The notes beneath the pieces were generated by a model, which was given only the letters and a program-made list of their open reading frames with translations, made no database searches and had not been told where the DNA came from. From positions 21,160,129-21,224,128 of the forward strand of contig NC_084601.1 of NCBI RefSeq assembly GCF_033807715.1: DNA of 64,000 nucleotides. The letters are read 5' to 3'. Origin of the DNA: Cololabis saira (Eukaryota > Chordata > Actinopteri > Beloniformes > Belonidae). This document shows, piece after piece, positions 1 to 14,070 of this stretch; within the stretch, counting starts at the first letter, position 1; each line of letters begins with the position of its first letter. The position numbers were made by a program, and so were the translations under genes.

Positions 1-90
1 ATCTAGCTTTCCACTCTGAGTGTATATTCCCGTGTTAGCTTTACCTGCATGTAGACGATGGTAGTTGTAACTGTGCGTTGTTTCCTGCAG

Positions 91-4135
<4,045 letters not shown>

Positions 4136-5345
4136 AGCAGATGCAGCGCCCTTAGTGTCACCCCGATAACAGCCTGTCTGCCCCGGCAGCTCTCGCTTTA
4201 ACAAGCCTGACAAAAGTAATTGGCCGTTTTTTTCTTTTTTTTTTTACCCCCCCTTTTTTATTTTTCCTTCCTCTTTTAACTCTGGACTTTATACGAGAGA
4301 GCAAATTGGGAACTGAAAATCGGAACTGGTTTTTGAGATTTGACCACAAACACCCCCACTCCTACTTTTCCACGCCTCCTTACCGATCGACTGCCTGTCA
4401 AAGCTACCAGGAGGCTCTTGGATGGGTAAAGCAGGAGAAGTTGCCATCCTTTTTGTTTTGACTCCTATTTTATTTACTGTATATTTTTCTCCAAGAATTC
4501 TTATTACCCCTCTGGCTTTGTGACATTGTTGATCGTTATTATTATTACTATTATTATTTTCATTAACTGTTTTGAGTAGTCATTTCTAGTGGAATTAGTA
4601 GCTCAAGACCTACTTGTCTAAGGAATCCATTTTAATTGTTATTAAATACAAAAGTCAGTTGCAGATTCCCATTTAGGCTACATTTCAAAATTCTGTCAAT
4701 ATAGCCAAATAAAAAAAATCTTTAAACTTTCAATTATGTAATATAGATACAAACACAAATCAAATCTTAAATTAAGATGAGGCTAAATCAGTGTTAATGG
4801 AATCGGTACAATTCATTCTTGATAATGCCTTGTTTCTAAATAGTTGTAAAACAATTTCCATTTAGACTCAGGCAGCAATATTTGAAAATTCTACTTAGAG
4901 TTTTGAAATATAGCCCTAATAGACACTGTTGAGATGGCCTGTCCTCATATCCTCAGTTTGTTTTACTTGTTAATTAATTGTAATAAAACAAAATGATTGT
5001 TAATGAGAATGGGGTCGACACACGGCCTTGTGTTAAGATTAAAAACGGCAGTTCAGGTCTTGATTTTTGTGATCTGATTCTATATAAACTGCATGCACAA
5101 AGAAGGATTGGGACAAAAATCTCCACATGGGTCTTCTCTTTCTATAGAGAAGGGATCCTGCAGCTCAGCTCGACCTCTTGTACATATTTTAAAACATCCT
5201 AATTGTACTTATTCTCCCACTAATATCTGTACCCTCTCCATAAAATGCATTATGCTCCATGTGTAAGCTTGCCTAAATAGGTTACTAAATCTGTCCAAAA
5301 GATGTTTTGCAGCAATTTGTCAATAAAGCTTAGTCTGTTTTTTTT
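4136..5345 (+). other. khdrbs1: khdrbs1 3' UTR (probable)
   Basis: AT-rich sequence without a coding frame directly follows the TGA. AATAAA occurs at 4708-4713, 4982-4987 and 5322-5327, so more than one 3' end is possible. The last is followed by a T-rich tract typical of a cleavage region. The stretch is free of recognisable transposons, unlike the surrounding DNA, which fits a constrained UTR. The end is inferred. Confidence 0.6.
5322..5327 (+). promoter_or_regulatory. Candidate distal poly(A) signal AATAAA of khdrbs1
   Basis: Canonical AATAAA, followed about 10 bases later by a TCTG plus poly(T) tract resembling a downstream element. This is the last such signal before the transposon-rich region begins. 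Confidence 0.5.
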
Positions 5346-6625
5346 TTCCTATGAAACTTAACTTGCTTTATTTGTTTCCTGTCCTATGTAAATTCTGAAA
5401 TGGCATTTTCTTTAAAAACAACCTCCAGCAGTCAGATGTAGGTGTTTTCCTTTTGTTTCTCATTCAAAACCGCTTTTTAAATCTAATTGAATGTATTGAC
5501 GTCTGAAGACTTTAACCGTTCTAAATGATGTCTTGATTGATTATAAAAAGAGCACAACTTATTCTCTTTCTCTCTTTCTATACTTTTTAAAAAGGATCCA
5601 GAGGTAAGACCTCTAAAATAACCTGGATAGCTTCCTAATGTGTATAGAGTTGTAAAGCATTGAATGCCTGGGTATGTATAAGACTTTTTCAATCCTCTTA
5701 CCTGTGGTCGTAATCGTCAATGAGAATTGATTTGATAGCATCTGAAAATTAACTGAGTTCAAACCACCATTCAGGTCTAGACCTCATTGTCTTGAAAGAA
5801 GTTGGCGCGATGGCTACTTTAGTTCAGAGTAATGGCAGTGCAATGGAGAGGATGGTTATAACCTAGAGAACTCCACTGTTAAGGTAAACCTAACCCTAAA
5901 TGTTCCGTTTCAGTCGTGTGTTCATCCTTTGATATAAACATTGGTAAATATCCAAACTCTTGCTCAAAATATTCTTACTGCCATGGCAACAAAAAGAATC
6001 AACTCAAAAAGTAAGAAAAACTTAACTTCAACATCATACAGTAGTGTATTTTATGTACCAAAATAACTGTTTTGTGTACTAACAAAATATAATAGAATAA
6101 TGTTAATGCAACTCTGCTAAAATGAACGGAGGAGTCAAATCTGTGTCAATATCTTCTGTACAGTTGAGCTGCTGTTACTTTAATTTGCTGTGTAAAAGTT
6201 GCTTACTGTAATATTAAAAATGTTCTGTTTGTGCAGTTATCCGAAGAAGACAGTCCAAGTTGCATGAGCATCTGTAGACTTGCATGATCTTTATTGAGTG
6301 TTTTTTTTCCCCCGTGTTTCTTAGACAAGGTATTGATTTGCGGTTTGTCCTCCCCTCAGGCACAGCAATCGGTCAGCCGAGTGCCCAGAGACGGACAGTC
6401 TGCCGGAGACCATCCAACCCCCAGGTTGGTTCGCAGTTTCGTCCGAGACACAGCCTTGCACACTTTAGCAGGGCATGCAAACCTGCAACGGTCGAGGCCT
6501 CTGGTCCCACCCAAGATGCTTCACGCTGCTGTGTAGGAAGCAGCGCAATTTAATTTTAAGTTCCCCTATGATTCAAGAGCTTGTCAGCCCGACTTGAGCA
6601 GAAATAGACCATGCTGCGTGTCTAA
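5346..6625. other. Unique intergenic sequence downstream of khdrbs1
   Basis: No gene or recognised repeat. A splice-like pair occurs at 6360-6424 (pyrimidine-rich CCCCTCAG acceptor, CAG|GTTGGT donor) in a locally GC-richer patch; see findings. Confidence 0.5.
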
Positions 6626-7346
6626 TGGCGCTTTTCCACTAGTACCCTATTCAGCCTGACTCGTCTCGCCTTGGTTCTTTTCCACTAGGGGTCTAACGTG
6701 CCAAGTAGATACTTTTCTGTAAATACTCTGCCGAGGTTCTAAGCGGCTGAGTCGGCTGTATCTGACGTCATCACACTACAGGCCACCGATTGGTCGGGGG
6801 GTTGGGAGTCAGACGCCTGAGTCAGGAGGTGGAAATCAGCGAAAGAGCGACTCTGACGGCAGCTTCTTGTTCATTTTATTCCACCAGCAATGGCAGCGCA
6901 AAAGTCTGTTTGTTAATACAACTCTGAGGTGCAGATGTTCATAAACCTGGTGGCTGAGGAGATAATTAAAAAGGGATCTAGACGGTGATAAGGAACGATA
7001 AAGAACCAGATCCACCAGGAGCTCTGTCACTTCATAGCTGCTCATGGCTCCAAGCTGACTTTTCAGCAGCGCCGAGACAAACTAAAAAAGCGTCGCCACT
7101 TGAAGCTTCTCTCACTCTCTTTTTTTAACTTAATATCGAACACAACCCAGCAGCACATATATCATCTCCTCCAGGTTCTACATCTTTAGTGTTGTTGTCT
7201 TTTTCGTTTAGATCACACAATCAAATACTTTACAGCAGCTTCGCTCCAACCTCCTACTTCTGCTCCAGATGCTGAATTGTAGTGGAAAAGAAACTTGGCC
7301 GAGTTGAGATGAGTAGAGCCGAGTAGGTACGAGTGGAAAAGTGCCA
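6626..7346 (+). mobile_element. PIF/Harbinger-like element, copy 1
   Basis: Terminal repeats TGGCGCTTTTCCACTAGTAC on the left and the complement ending agtggaaaagtgcca on the right. Flanked by the 3-base TSD TAA (6623-6625, 7347-7349), as in PIF/Harbinger. Sub-terminal repeats of 'gactcg..' type sit at both ends. The centre holds a remnant related to the MYB/SANT-like partner protein of this superfamily. Two more copies lie at 22295-24877 and 58467-59177. About 720 bp and non-autonomous. Confidence 0.75.
6927..7095 (+). pseudogene. MYB/SANT (trihelix)-like remnant of Harbinger accessory protein
   Basis: The plus-strand frame reads EVQMFINLVAEEIIKKGSRR, then two stops, then HQELCHFIAAHGSKLTFQQR and RDKLKKR. 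The spacing of VAEE...R, hydrophobic IHQELCHFIAAHG and LTFQQRRDKLKKR matches the MYB/SANT-like domain found in Harbinger MYB-like proteins and their domesticated relatives. In the family this protein carries the transposase into the nucleus and binds DNA. Here it is interrupted by stops and lacks the rest of the protein. The third copy (58763-58910) retains an open frame across the same region. Confidence 0.6.
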
Positions 7347-7349
7347 TAA

Positions 7350-8316
7350 CATTCACGTGGAAGAATTCTCAACATTGCTTCAGTTCATTGAATTTCTTTG
7401 GCCGTTGCTCGTGCACGTTTGAATCTTTCTAGAGCTTCAACGCTCGCAGTTAGTCTGATGTTGGTTTGCTACTTTGGGTCGTTGTGCTGTTGCTCGGCCC
7501 AGTCACTGCGTTCACATTCATAGTCGATGCCGTTTGATTAGACTCTTAGCGTGTCCTGACTTCCTGTTTTCAAAATAAAATGTGGGATATGAGCATAGAT
7601 ACTGTGTTTAAAGCTGTTGAAGAGCTAAAATGCTAATATTTACATTGAAAAGATTTGAAATATGAAATCAAAAGGTGTATCTCATGCAGCCTGTGAACTT
7701 GATCACATGACCTGGAAGCTATTGAGCTAAAATGCTTACCAATCATATCCAGCCTCTTTGCCTGTTCTTCCCCGATCACTTCCTCCCCGAGAGTGCAGCA
7801 CAAAATACAACACTTGCCGCCTTAGTTTGATAAAACATTTACTTTTCTGAAATTCTAAGCACTGAAGACTAAAATGGCACCTTGAAAAGCTTGATAAACA
7901 CAGGCCCATATTTATGGGTTGTAAGCACCTCCTATAAATGTTGAAGAAATATTTTATTTTAACTTAAAAAGATGGCATTTCTAATGTGATTCCCTCAGTC
8001 CCAACTGTTAAGTGGATAACTTATGCATGTGCGGAGTCGAGCTTTTATTCTGAAACTGAGCTCAGGTGACCTGTCAAATGTCAAAGCCCCAGAGTATGGA
8101 GGACCAAAACTGACATGATTTTAAAATAAGAGCAGAAAAAAAAAAAAAAATCCTTTTCCTTATAAATGTACTTCCTTTTTGTTCCAGTTTTGGAACTCAG
8201 ATCTTAACAATCTCTAACAATCTTAATACTTCCATGTCCCTGTCAGAGCAACATGAAATATTTACTTATCACGTTTTTTTTTTTTTTTTTTTTACACCAT
8301 TTCTGGGTTATGAAGG
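7350..8316. other. Intergenic, no gene seen
   Basis: AT-rich unique sequence with poly(A) at about 8136-8150 and poly(T) at about 8274-8293. No coding frame, splice pair or recognised repeat. Confidence 0.5.
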
Positions 8317-9059
8317 CATGGCAAGTTTATTTGTATAGCAACATTCAACACAAGGTAATTCAAAGAGCTTTACATCAAGATTAATAGTAGAAAGACACAA
8401 TTAAACAGTAAATAATAATTAAAATGACATAAAATTATAAGAAAAGAGGTAAAATAATAAAAAGCACAAGTTGTTAAAAAGTCAGGGCAGTAGAGTACAG
8501 CAGGTACACATCTCATTCTTACAATGGCAAGAATTACGTTTCTATACAGTCAAAACGTACAAAGACCGGGTCAAATACAGTATTACAAAAGTAATCTGTA
8601 ACAATTCGTACGGTGAATTAACCCAATTTGACAATTCTATTCCCACAATGCCTGTTTCCAGGTCTTATTTCACACAACTGACGAGAATTACGTTTCTATA
8701 CTGTCAAAACGTACAAAGACCGGGTCAAATACAGTATTACAAAAGTAATCTGTGCCGATTCGTGCGGTGCATCAAACCAATTTTACAATTCTACGTCACA
8801 ATGCCTGTATTCAGGGCTTATCCATAACTTTGCGCAGTTTTCAAAAATCATAAGTATTTTAATTTAAGAGTACACTTAAATCACAAATAGGCTGTAATAA
8901 AATAAGAAAAGAGGTAAAATAATAAAAAGCACAAGTTGTTAAAAAATAAGGGCAGTAGAGTACAGCAGGTAAGTGAAAGGTGATTACGCACCTCTACACC
9001 TTCTTTACGGTGTTCTCTGGGTGGAGCTTTCTACTCATTAATTAGTCGTAGCTGCACAT

Positions 9060-9385
9060 TAACAACCAGAGATTGATTGAATGTGGCAGCATTGGTGAAT
9101 CCGCTCTGAAATTGCAAGGTCTGCTCCTGGGAAGATGCGCTGCCGTCTTGAATGTTTGCTACTCGTGAATAATGTTTTTCATTGTGGAACTTCGAAGCCC
9201 CACATTGTTTTATGGGCTTTCCAGACCGACGTGCAGCGACACCTGCTCCTGTAAGGCCACCTCTCATGTCTTCCTCTCTTGTTGTCGTGCAGACAAACCT
9301 GAATCCTCCAGAGCAGGAAACTGCCAAAATATCAGCCTTTATGGAGGTCTGGACCCCATGCTGCTGATCAGGTCATCGGTGAGTA
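9060..9385 (-). pseudogene. Tc1-like transposase N-terminal relic (antisense)
   Basis: Read on the minus strand, the blocks at 9300-9380 and 9130-9200 correspond to the start and the HTH region of the Tc1-like family seen more clearly at 43167-43358. The residues KPIKQCGAS and HNEKHYSRVANIQD parallel its 'ISKQFGV ... KIIHKW' segment. Frameshifted and missing the DDE catalytic domain. It forms the loop of the 8.3-10.1 kb palindrome. Its consensus-looking splice sites are a coincidence of this relic. Confidence 0.6.
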
Positions 9386-9679
9386 CCTGACTGAAACTTT
9401 TTATTATTTTACCTCTTTTCTTATCATTTTATTTCATTTCATTTGTTATTTAAGCGTACTCTTAAATTAAATACTTATGATTTTGTTACACTAGTGATAG
9501 ATAGGCCCTGAATGCAGGCATTGTGGTATATAATTGTCAAATTGGTTTAATTCACCGCATGAATCGGCACAGATTACTTTTGTAATACTGTATTTGACCC
9601 GGTCTTTGTACGTTTTGACCGTATAGAAACATAATTCTTACCATTGTAAGAATGAGATGTACCTGCTGTACTCTACTGT

Positions 9680-9962
9680 GGAAGGTGGCTCAGTTGGTAG
9701 AGCGTTCGCCCATGAACCTGAAGGTCAGTGGTTCGAACCCTAGTTCCGCCTGTGTCCACCAAAGTGTCCTTGGGCAAGACACTGAATCCCCCGGTTGCTC
9801 CCGGTTGTCAGGCCAGCGCCGTTGTCTATGGCAGCTCCGCCGACGACCGGTGTGTGAATGTGTGCGTGTGTGGGTGAATGTTTGCAGTGTAAAGCGCTTT
9901 GGGGCTGTAGGAGTACAGCTGGAAAGCGCTATATAAGTGTAAGCCATTTACCATTTACCATT
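9680..9962 (+). mobile_element. tRNA-derived SINE
   Basis: The tRNA-like head has a clear A box (GTGGCTCAGTTGGTAGAGCG, from 9685) and a perfect B box (GGTTCGAACCC, 9730-9740), the internal RNA polymerase III promoter. The body includes tgtccttgggcaagacactg and ends in agcgctatataagtgtaa plus a short ccatttaccattta tandem tail, as in common teleost SINEs. It is inserted in the right arm of the palindrome at the block corresponding to 8480-8510. Confidence 0.85.
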
Positions 9963-10135
9963 TACGTTTTAACAACTTGTGCTTTCTATTATTTTACCTC
10001 TTTTCTTATCATTTTATTTCATTTTATTTGTTATTTACTGTTTAATTGTGTCTTGCGCTTTTAATGTTGATGTAAAGCACTTTGAATTACCTTGTGTTGA
10101 ATTGTTCTATACAAATAAACTTGCCAGCCTTGAAC

Positions 10136-11515
10136 TTTACTTCTTAAATCCTATAAAAGCACTAAGGGGGCAGTTGATATTGCCCCTGCTGTATTTTTCT
10201 CTCTCTTTTGGCTGTACCTTTTGATAATTATGTGGTGTAAATAGTGAGTTGTTATGTTGTTGATCCTCTCAGGTTGCCCTCTACTAAAACCCACTTGTTT
10301 ATTATGTTTTACACAAAACTCGCTACCCTCTACGCTGATTTCAGTTGGCGGAAGCGACTAATGCAGGAGGATTTCTTGTGATGCAGTGAAGGCAGGAGAA
10401 AGCAAATATCCCCAGTCCTATTCTTGGTTTAGAAATCTGAGACTTTTCTGTAAAATGTCTGTTTAGTTGCATCGTGTCCAGACTTTACGGAAACCCCTCA
10501 GTCATAAAAGATGCATCCGGCCTCTGGCTCTTATTTGCTTGTATCTTTTCCGCTGCTCAGAAATGTTCTGAAAACTGAGACCTGCCACCACTTCTTCAGC
10601 TGTTGGTTGAAATCTTAACGTGACGGTCCAAAACCACCAGAGATGCCAGTTATCATCCTTCGCCTGAGAAAATGTTGCTTGGCTACCGTGGAAACACTGT
10701 CGCTTGGCAGGAAAATGACCTTTTTATAGATGCAGTTTTCTCGCTCTCTCTCCCTCTCCCCTTCTCTCTTTCTTTTTTCTTTCTCAAGTTTATCTTTTAT
10801 CTCTAAATCACTGTAAGTCATTACTCTTGTGGTTGTCTCGACTGCAGTGAGGCGGTGCTCGGGGAGCCGGATGGCGGGCGCTTCTGCTGCTGGCTGGATG
10901 GGTCTGGAAAGGCGTCAGGGCGGGAGGTAAGAAGCTGGAGAACAGTCCTCCTCCGGCAGGAAGTAAGACTGAAGCTGGTCAGCGAAGAGATCTGTCTGCA
11001 CCACCACGGCCTAACCAACGACTCCTTTCACCTGGACTGTTTTCGAGTGTTTAAATGCGTTTTGTCAGTATTGAATTATCATGCCTTATTCCTGCGTAAT
11101 CACACCCAATTGAAGTATGATTGTATGCTTCCGTGCGGAGCTTCTGCAGACCCCCCTCTCTTCCAACAAAAATGTAATTGTTACAGCATGATTTACCGTA
11201 AAATGAGCACCGCTGTTTTAGTGGGCTGTGAAATTGTATTTAATTTATATTAACCCTTGAATAAGACATAAATGAAACCCTCTTTCCTTTCTCCAAGATA
11301 CCTCACATCCATATATTTGAGTTTCTTCATTTTCACTTTTTTTTTCTAATGGTAGTATTCATGCGTTATGGCCTCGAGAAACTGGAATCAGGGACTCCAA
11401 TAGTGCACATCAGTTCACAGCAAGTGCACGCTACATCATGGAACTTCATGATCCTGGAAGTTGGTGGCCCAAAGGTGTCTAATTCTAATCCATCCCCATT
11501 TGCATGTACTTGTGT
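10136..11515. other. Intergenic, possible exon-like block only
   Basis: No gene recognised. At 10851-10926 a GC-richer block lies between a CTGCAG acceptor-like site and a GAG|GTAAGAAG donor-like site; see findings. A CT-rich tract at about 10737-10790 precedes it. Confidence 0.45.
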
Positions 11516-12303
11516 ATGGAAGAGTATTAGGGCCATGCAGGAGAAAAAATATTGAGGGGAAGATTTTTTTATTTTATTGTGCACTTCGAGAAAAAAGTCA
11601 ATGTCGGGAATAATGTTGAAATACAATTTCGAGAAAAAAGTCGAAATGTCGAGATTAATGTTGAAATACAATTTCTTGAATAAAGTTGTAATTTCTTGAA
11701 TAAAGTCGAAATTTTGAGAATAAAGTTGAAATACAATTTCGTGAATAAAGTGGAAATGTTTCCTCTGGCCCATAAAATCCAGTTAGGAGAGCGACTGACA
11801 GCTACGTAGCAGCAGCTGTACCTAACTAACTAACTTACATCCTTGGGGTGGAACGTTAAGGGTACGTTTCTGAAGTTATGCAACTGCATATGTGTGATAT
11901 GTGTTTCAAATCAATATCGTCATCAGATTTTGACTTTTTCTCACCATTTTGACTTTTTTTCTCGAAATTGTCCAACATTATTCTTGACATTTCGACTTTT
12001 TTCTCAACATTTAGACTTTTTTTTTTAAAATTGTACTTCAACATAATTCTTGACATTTCGACTTTTTTTTCGATATTTCGACTTTTTTCTCGACATTTAG
12101 ACTTTTTTTCTTGAAATTGTCCTTAAACATTATTCTCGCAATTTAGACTTTTTTCTCGACATTTAGACTCTTTTTCTCGAAATTGTACTTCAACATAATT
12201 CTCGACATTTAGACTTTTTTCTCGAAGTGCATCATGAAAAAAAGATCTCCCTCCTCTAAAATATTATTTTAATTTTTCTCCTGCATGGCCCTAATACTTT
12301 TCC
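11516..12303. mobile_element. Fold-back element copy 2 (TIR GGAAGAGTATTAGGGCC)
   Basis: Left end ggaagagtattagggccatg, right end the complement catggccctaatacttttcc. Gtacttgtgt occurs at 11506-11515 and again at 12304-12313, so the TSD is about 8-10 bases depending on where the ends are set. The arms (11580-11770 and 11925-12240) are tandem arrays of AAGTCGAAATGTCGAGAA-like units in inverted orientation, separated by an about 150-base unique centre. No open frame of interest. The same family as 558-890 but twice as long, because the arrays differ in copy number. Confidence 0.75.
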
Positions 12304-12313
12304 GTACTTGTGT

Positions 12314-13830
12314 GCACCGTCCCTGCAGATGTCAAATATTTTCCCAACCAGCGCTGGCATGTTCTCCGCAGTTCAACATCCAAATATGTTAATTCGGCTG
12401 GATGGAGCCAAGGGGACAGCTGCATGTGAACAAAAAGGCACGGAGGGTAAGATGGGCATCCCCTCCACCCATCCATCTATCCATCCATCCGTGTTCTGCT
12501 GATTTGATTCCCCTCTATTGCCATCACAGCTGATTATATTACAGCTGCCTGTGGTGCAGCATTGCATTTAGAGGTCAAAACTGTACTTTGCTATATTAAA
12601 AACAAATTTCTCTGTCCCGACTCACTGGTCAGAGGCTCCATTTGGTTTATTGAAAAAGGCTGCCGCTTATATGATAGAACATTAGATATCAGGATTGAAG
12701 CGATCATTCGAGATGAAATGTCAACGGGCCATATCCAAAACAGACCATTTTTCAGTCTTTATGGCTATTATGTTTGAAATAATGATTTCCATGTCTCCTG
12801 TAATCTAATGGTGGGTAAGTGATGGTTCGGATGCTGTCTTTGAATCGATGAACTGTCAAAAGCTTAAGAGTGGAAAGGAAAGTAAATGTTGCCGTGCAGC
12901 CACCAATAAAGGTAGACTTGAATAGGAGCAAGTTGTGTGTGTCTTCCTTCATGCCTGCATGCATGAGTGTCTGTCGCTCCCGTCTGTCCTTTTAGCTGTG
13001 AACTATCGGGTTGTGCTCACATTAGGCTTCATGGAAAGAAGCCAGGGTGTCTTATCCTTTTGAGGGAGGGGGGCGGTTGGGAAGGGACAGCAGGAGGAGG
13101 TGGATGTGTGAAAATCCTGAAGGTGCTAGGTGGACAGCTGGATTTCATCCCCTGGCCTTGACGGATTCACACCTTCAGAGGAACATCGCATGCTGATGCT
13201 TGTGAAGACGGTTGCGATCACCCCTCTCCCACACACGCATCAGGAGGGGATATAATCTAAGTGACGTGTGGTGCTAAAAGTGGGCTGTCTTCCCTCCCAG
13301 TGTCCTTGATTCCCCGAGGGACTTGTAGGGAGATGTGTTGAGGCTGTATAGCGATGGCTTCTAATAATAAATACTGTGTACACACTTGTGTTCAGACAGT
13401 ATAGGTAGAAGGAAAACCTCACAAGCAGCGCTCCACAGTCACAATATAGGTCTCAGTGGCCTGATGTGTCTTGGGAAGGTTACCAGGTATTGAACTAACA
13501 GTGTGGTGCTGGCCTTTCATCTGCAATCATGTGTAATCTAGTGCTATTGATTGGCTGGAAATGAAGTCACACCCAGTATGTCTTAAGGTGACATCAAAAA
13601 CACTTCATGTGTGAGTAACTTTCCAAAACCTGCTGTTCCCAGCAGTTTAGGATAATTCAACCGTTTTTGAAAACTGGTGGTTCTTCAGTGTAGACCTTTG
13701 GAGGTTACCATAACAATTATTCCTTTGTGGACTGAGAAATGGTTTAAAAGCTAACGTACGTGAAATACAAACACTGCAAAAAAGGAAGGCAGATGTATGT
13801 ATGTATGTAAATACATTTACTTACAGCCGA
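12314..13830. other. Intergenic, one exon-like block
   Basis: 12329-12447 has a CCCTGCAG acceptor-like start and a GAGG|GTAAGA donor-like end, without recognisable protein similarity; see findings. A (CATC)n stretch is at 12467-12490. The rest is unique. Confidence 0.45.
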
Positions 13831-13832
13831 TC

Positions 13833-13872
13833 ATTTCCCTAGTACCGGTACTTACTGATTTTTATATATATG

Positions 13873-13910
<38 letters not shown>

Positions 13911-13968
13911 CAGTAAGTACTAGGGAAATCATCAGCTGTAGACATTTTCCTAGTACTTACTGATTTAT

Positions 13969-14013
<45 letters not shown>

Positions 14014-14070
14014 CAGTAAGTACTAGGGAAATCATTGGCTGTAGACACATTTCCCTACTACTTACTGATT
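13833..14070. repeat. Tandem array of (TA)n-loop hairpins
   Basis: Each unit is an inverted repeat, TTTCCCTAGTACTTACTGATT ... AATCAGTAAGTACTAGGGAAA, whose arms are separated by 40-50 bases of (TA)n and linked by catcagctgtagacat. Unit 1 has arms at 13834-13860 and 13909-13928. Unit 2 has arms at 13945-13963 and 14011-14031. A third left arm is at 14050-14070, and its partner (cagtaagtactaggg) is at 15438-15452, on the far side of the Tc1 element. Confidence 0.85.

Larger units (their letters stand above)
8317..10135. repeat. Large imperfect palindrome with LINE-tail-like ends
   Basis: The left arm (about 8317-8990) and right arm (about 9400-10135) are inverted copies. Both contain 'caaagaccgggtcaaatac' blocks, the 'gtacagcaggta' block and, at the outer ends, the sequence ctttgaattaccttgtgttg...acaaataaacttgcc, a common fish retroelement-like 3' tail. 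The left arm has an extra about 170-base tandem duplication (8510-8830). The spacer holds an antisense Tc1-like relic, and the right arm is interrupted by a SINE. Confidence 0.7.

Noticed and set aside
9295..9378. Apparent exon with good acceptor (cttgttgtcgtgcag) and donor (catcg|gtgagt)
   Set aside because: The block is the reverse complement of the start of a Tc1-like transposase family (compare 43300-43470), inside a large palindrome. The splice sites are fortuitous.
9680..9760. tRNA gene suggested by perfect A and B boxes
   Set aside because: No cloverleaf acceptor stem. The sequence continues into a SINE body and tail, so it is a tRNA-derived SINE.
13833..14070. CRISPR-like regular repeats
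   Set aside because: The units are palindromes around (TA)n in a vertebrate genome. Spacers are not unique sequences, and there are no cas genes.
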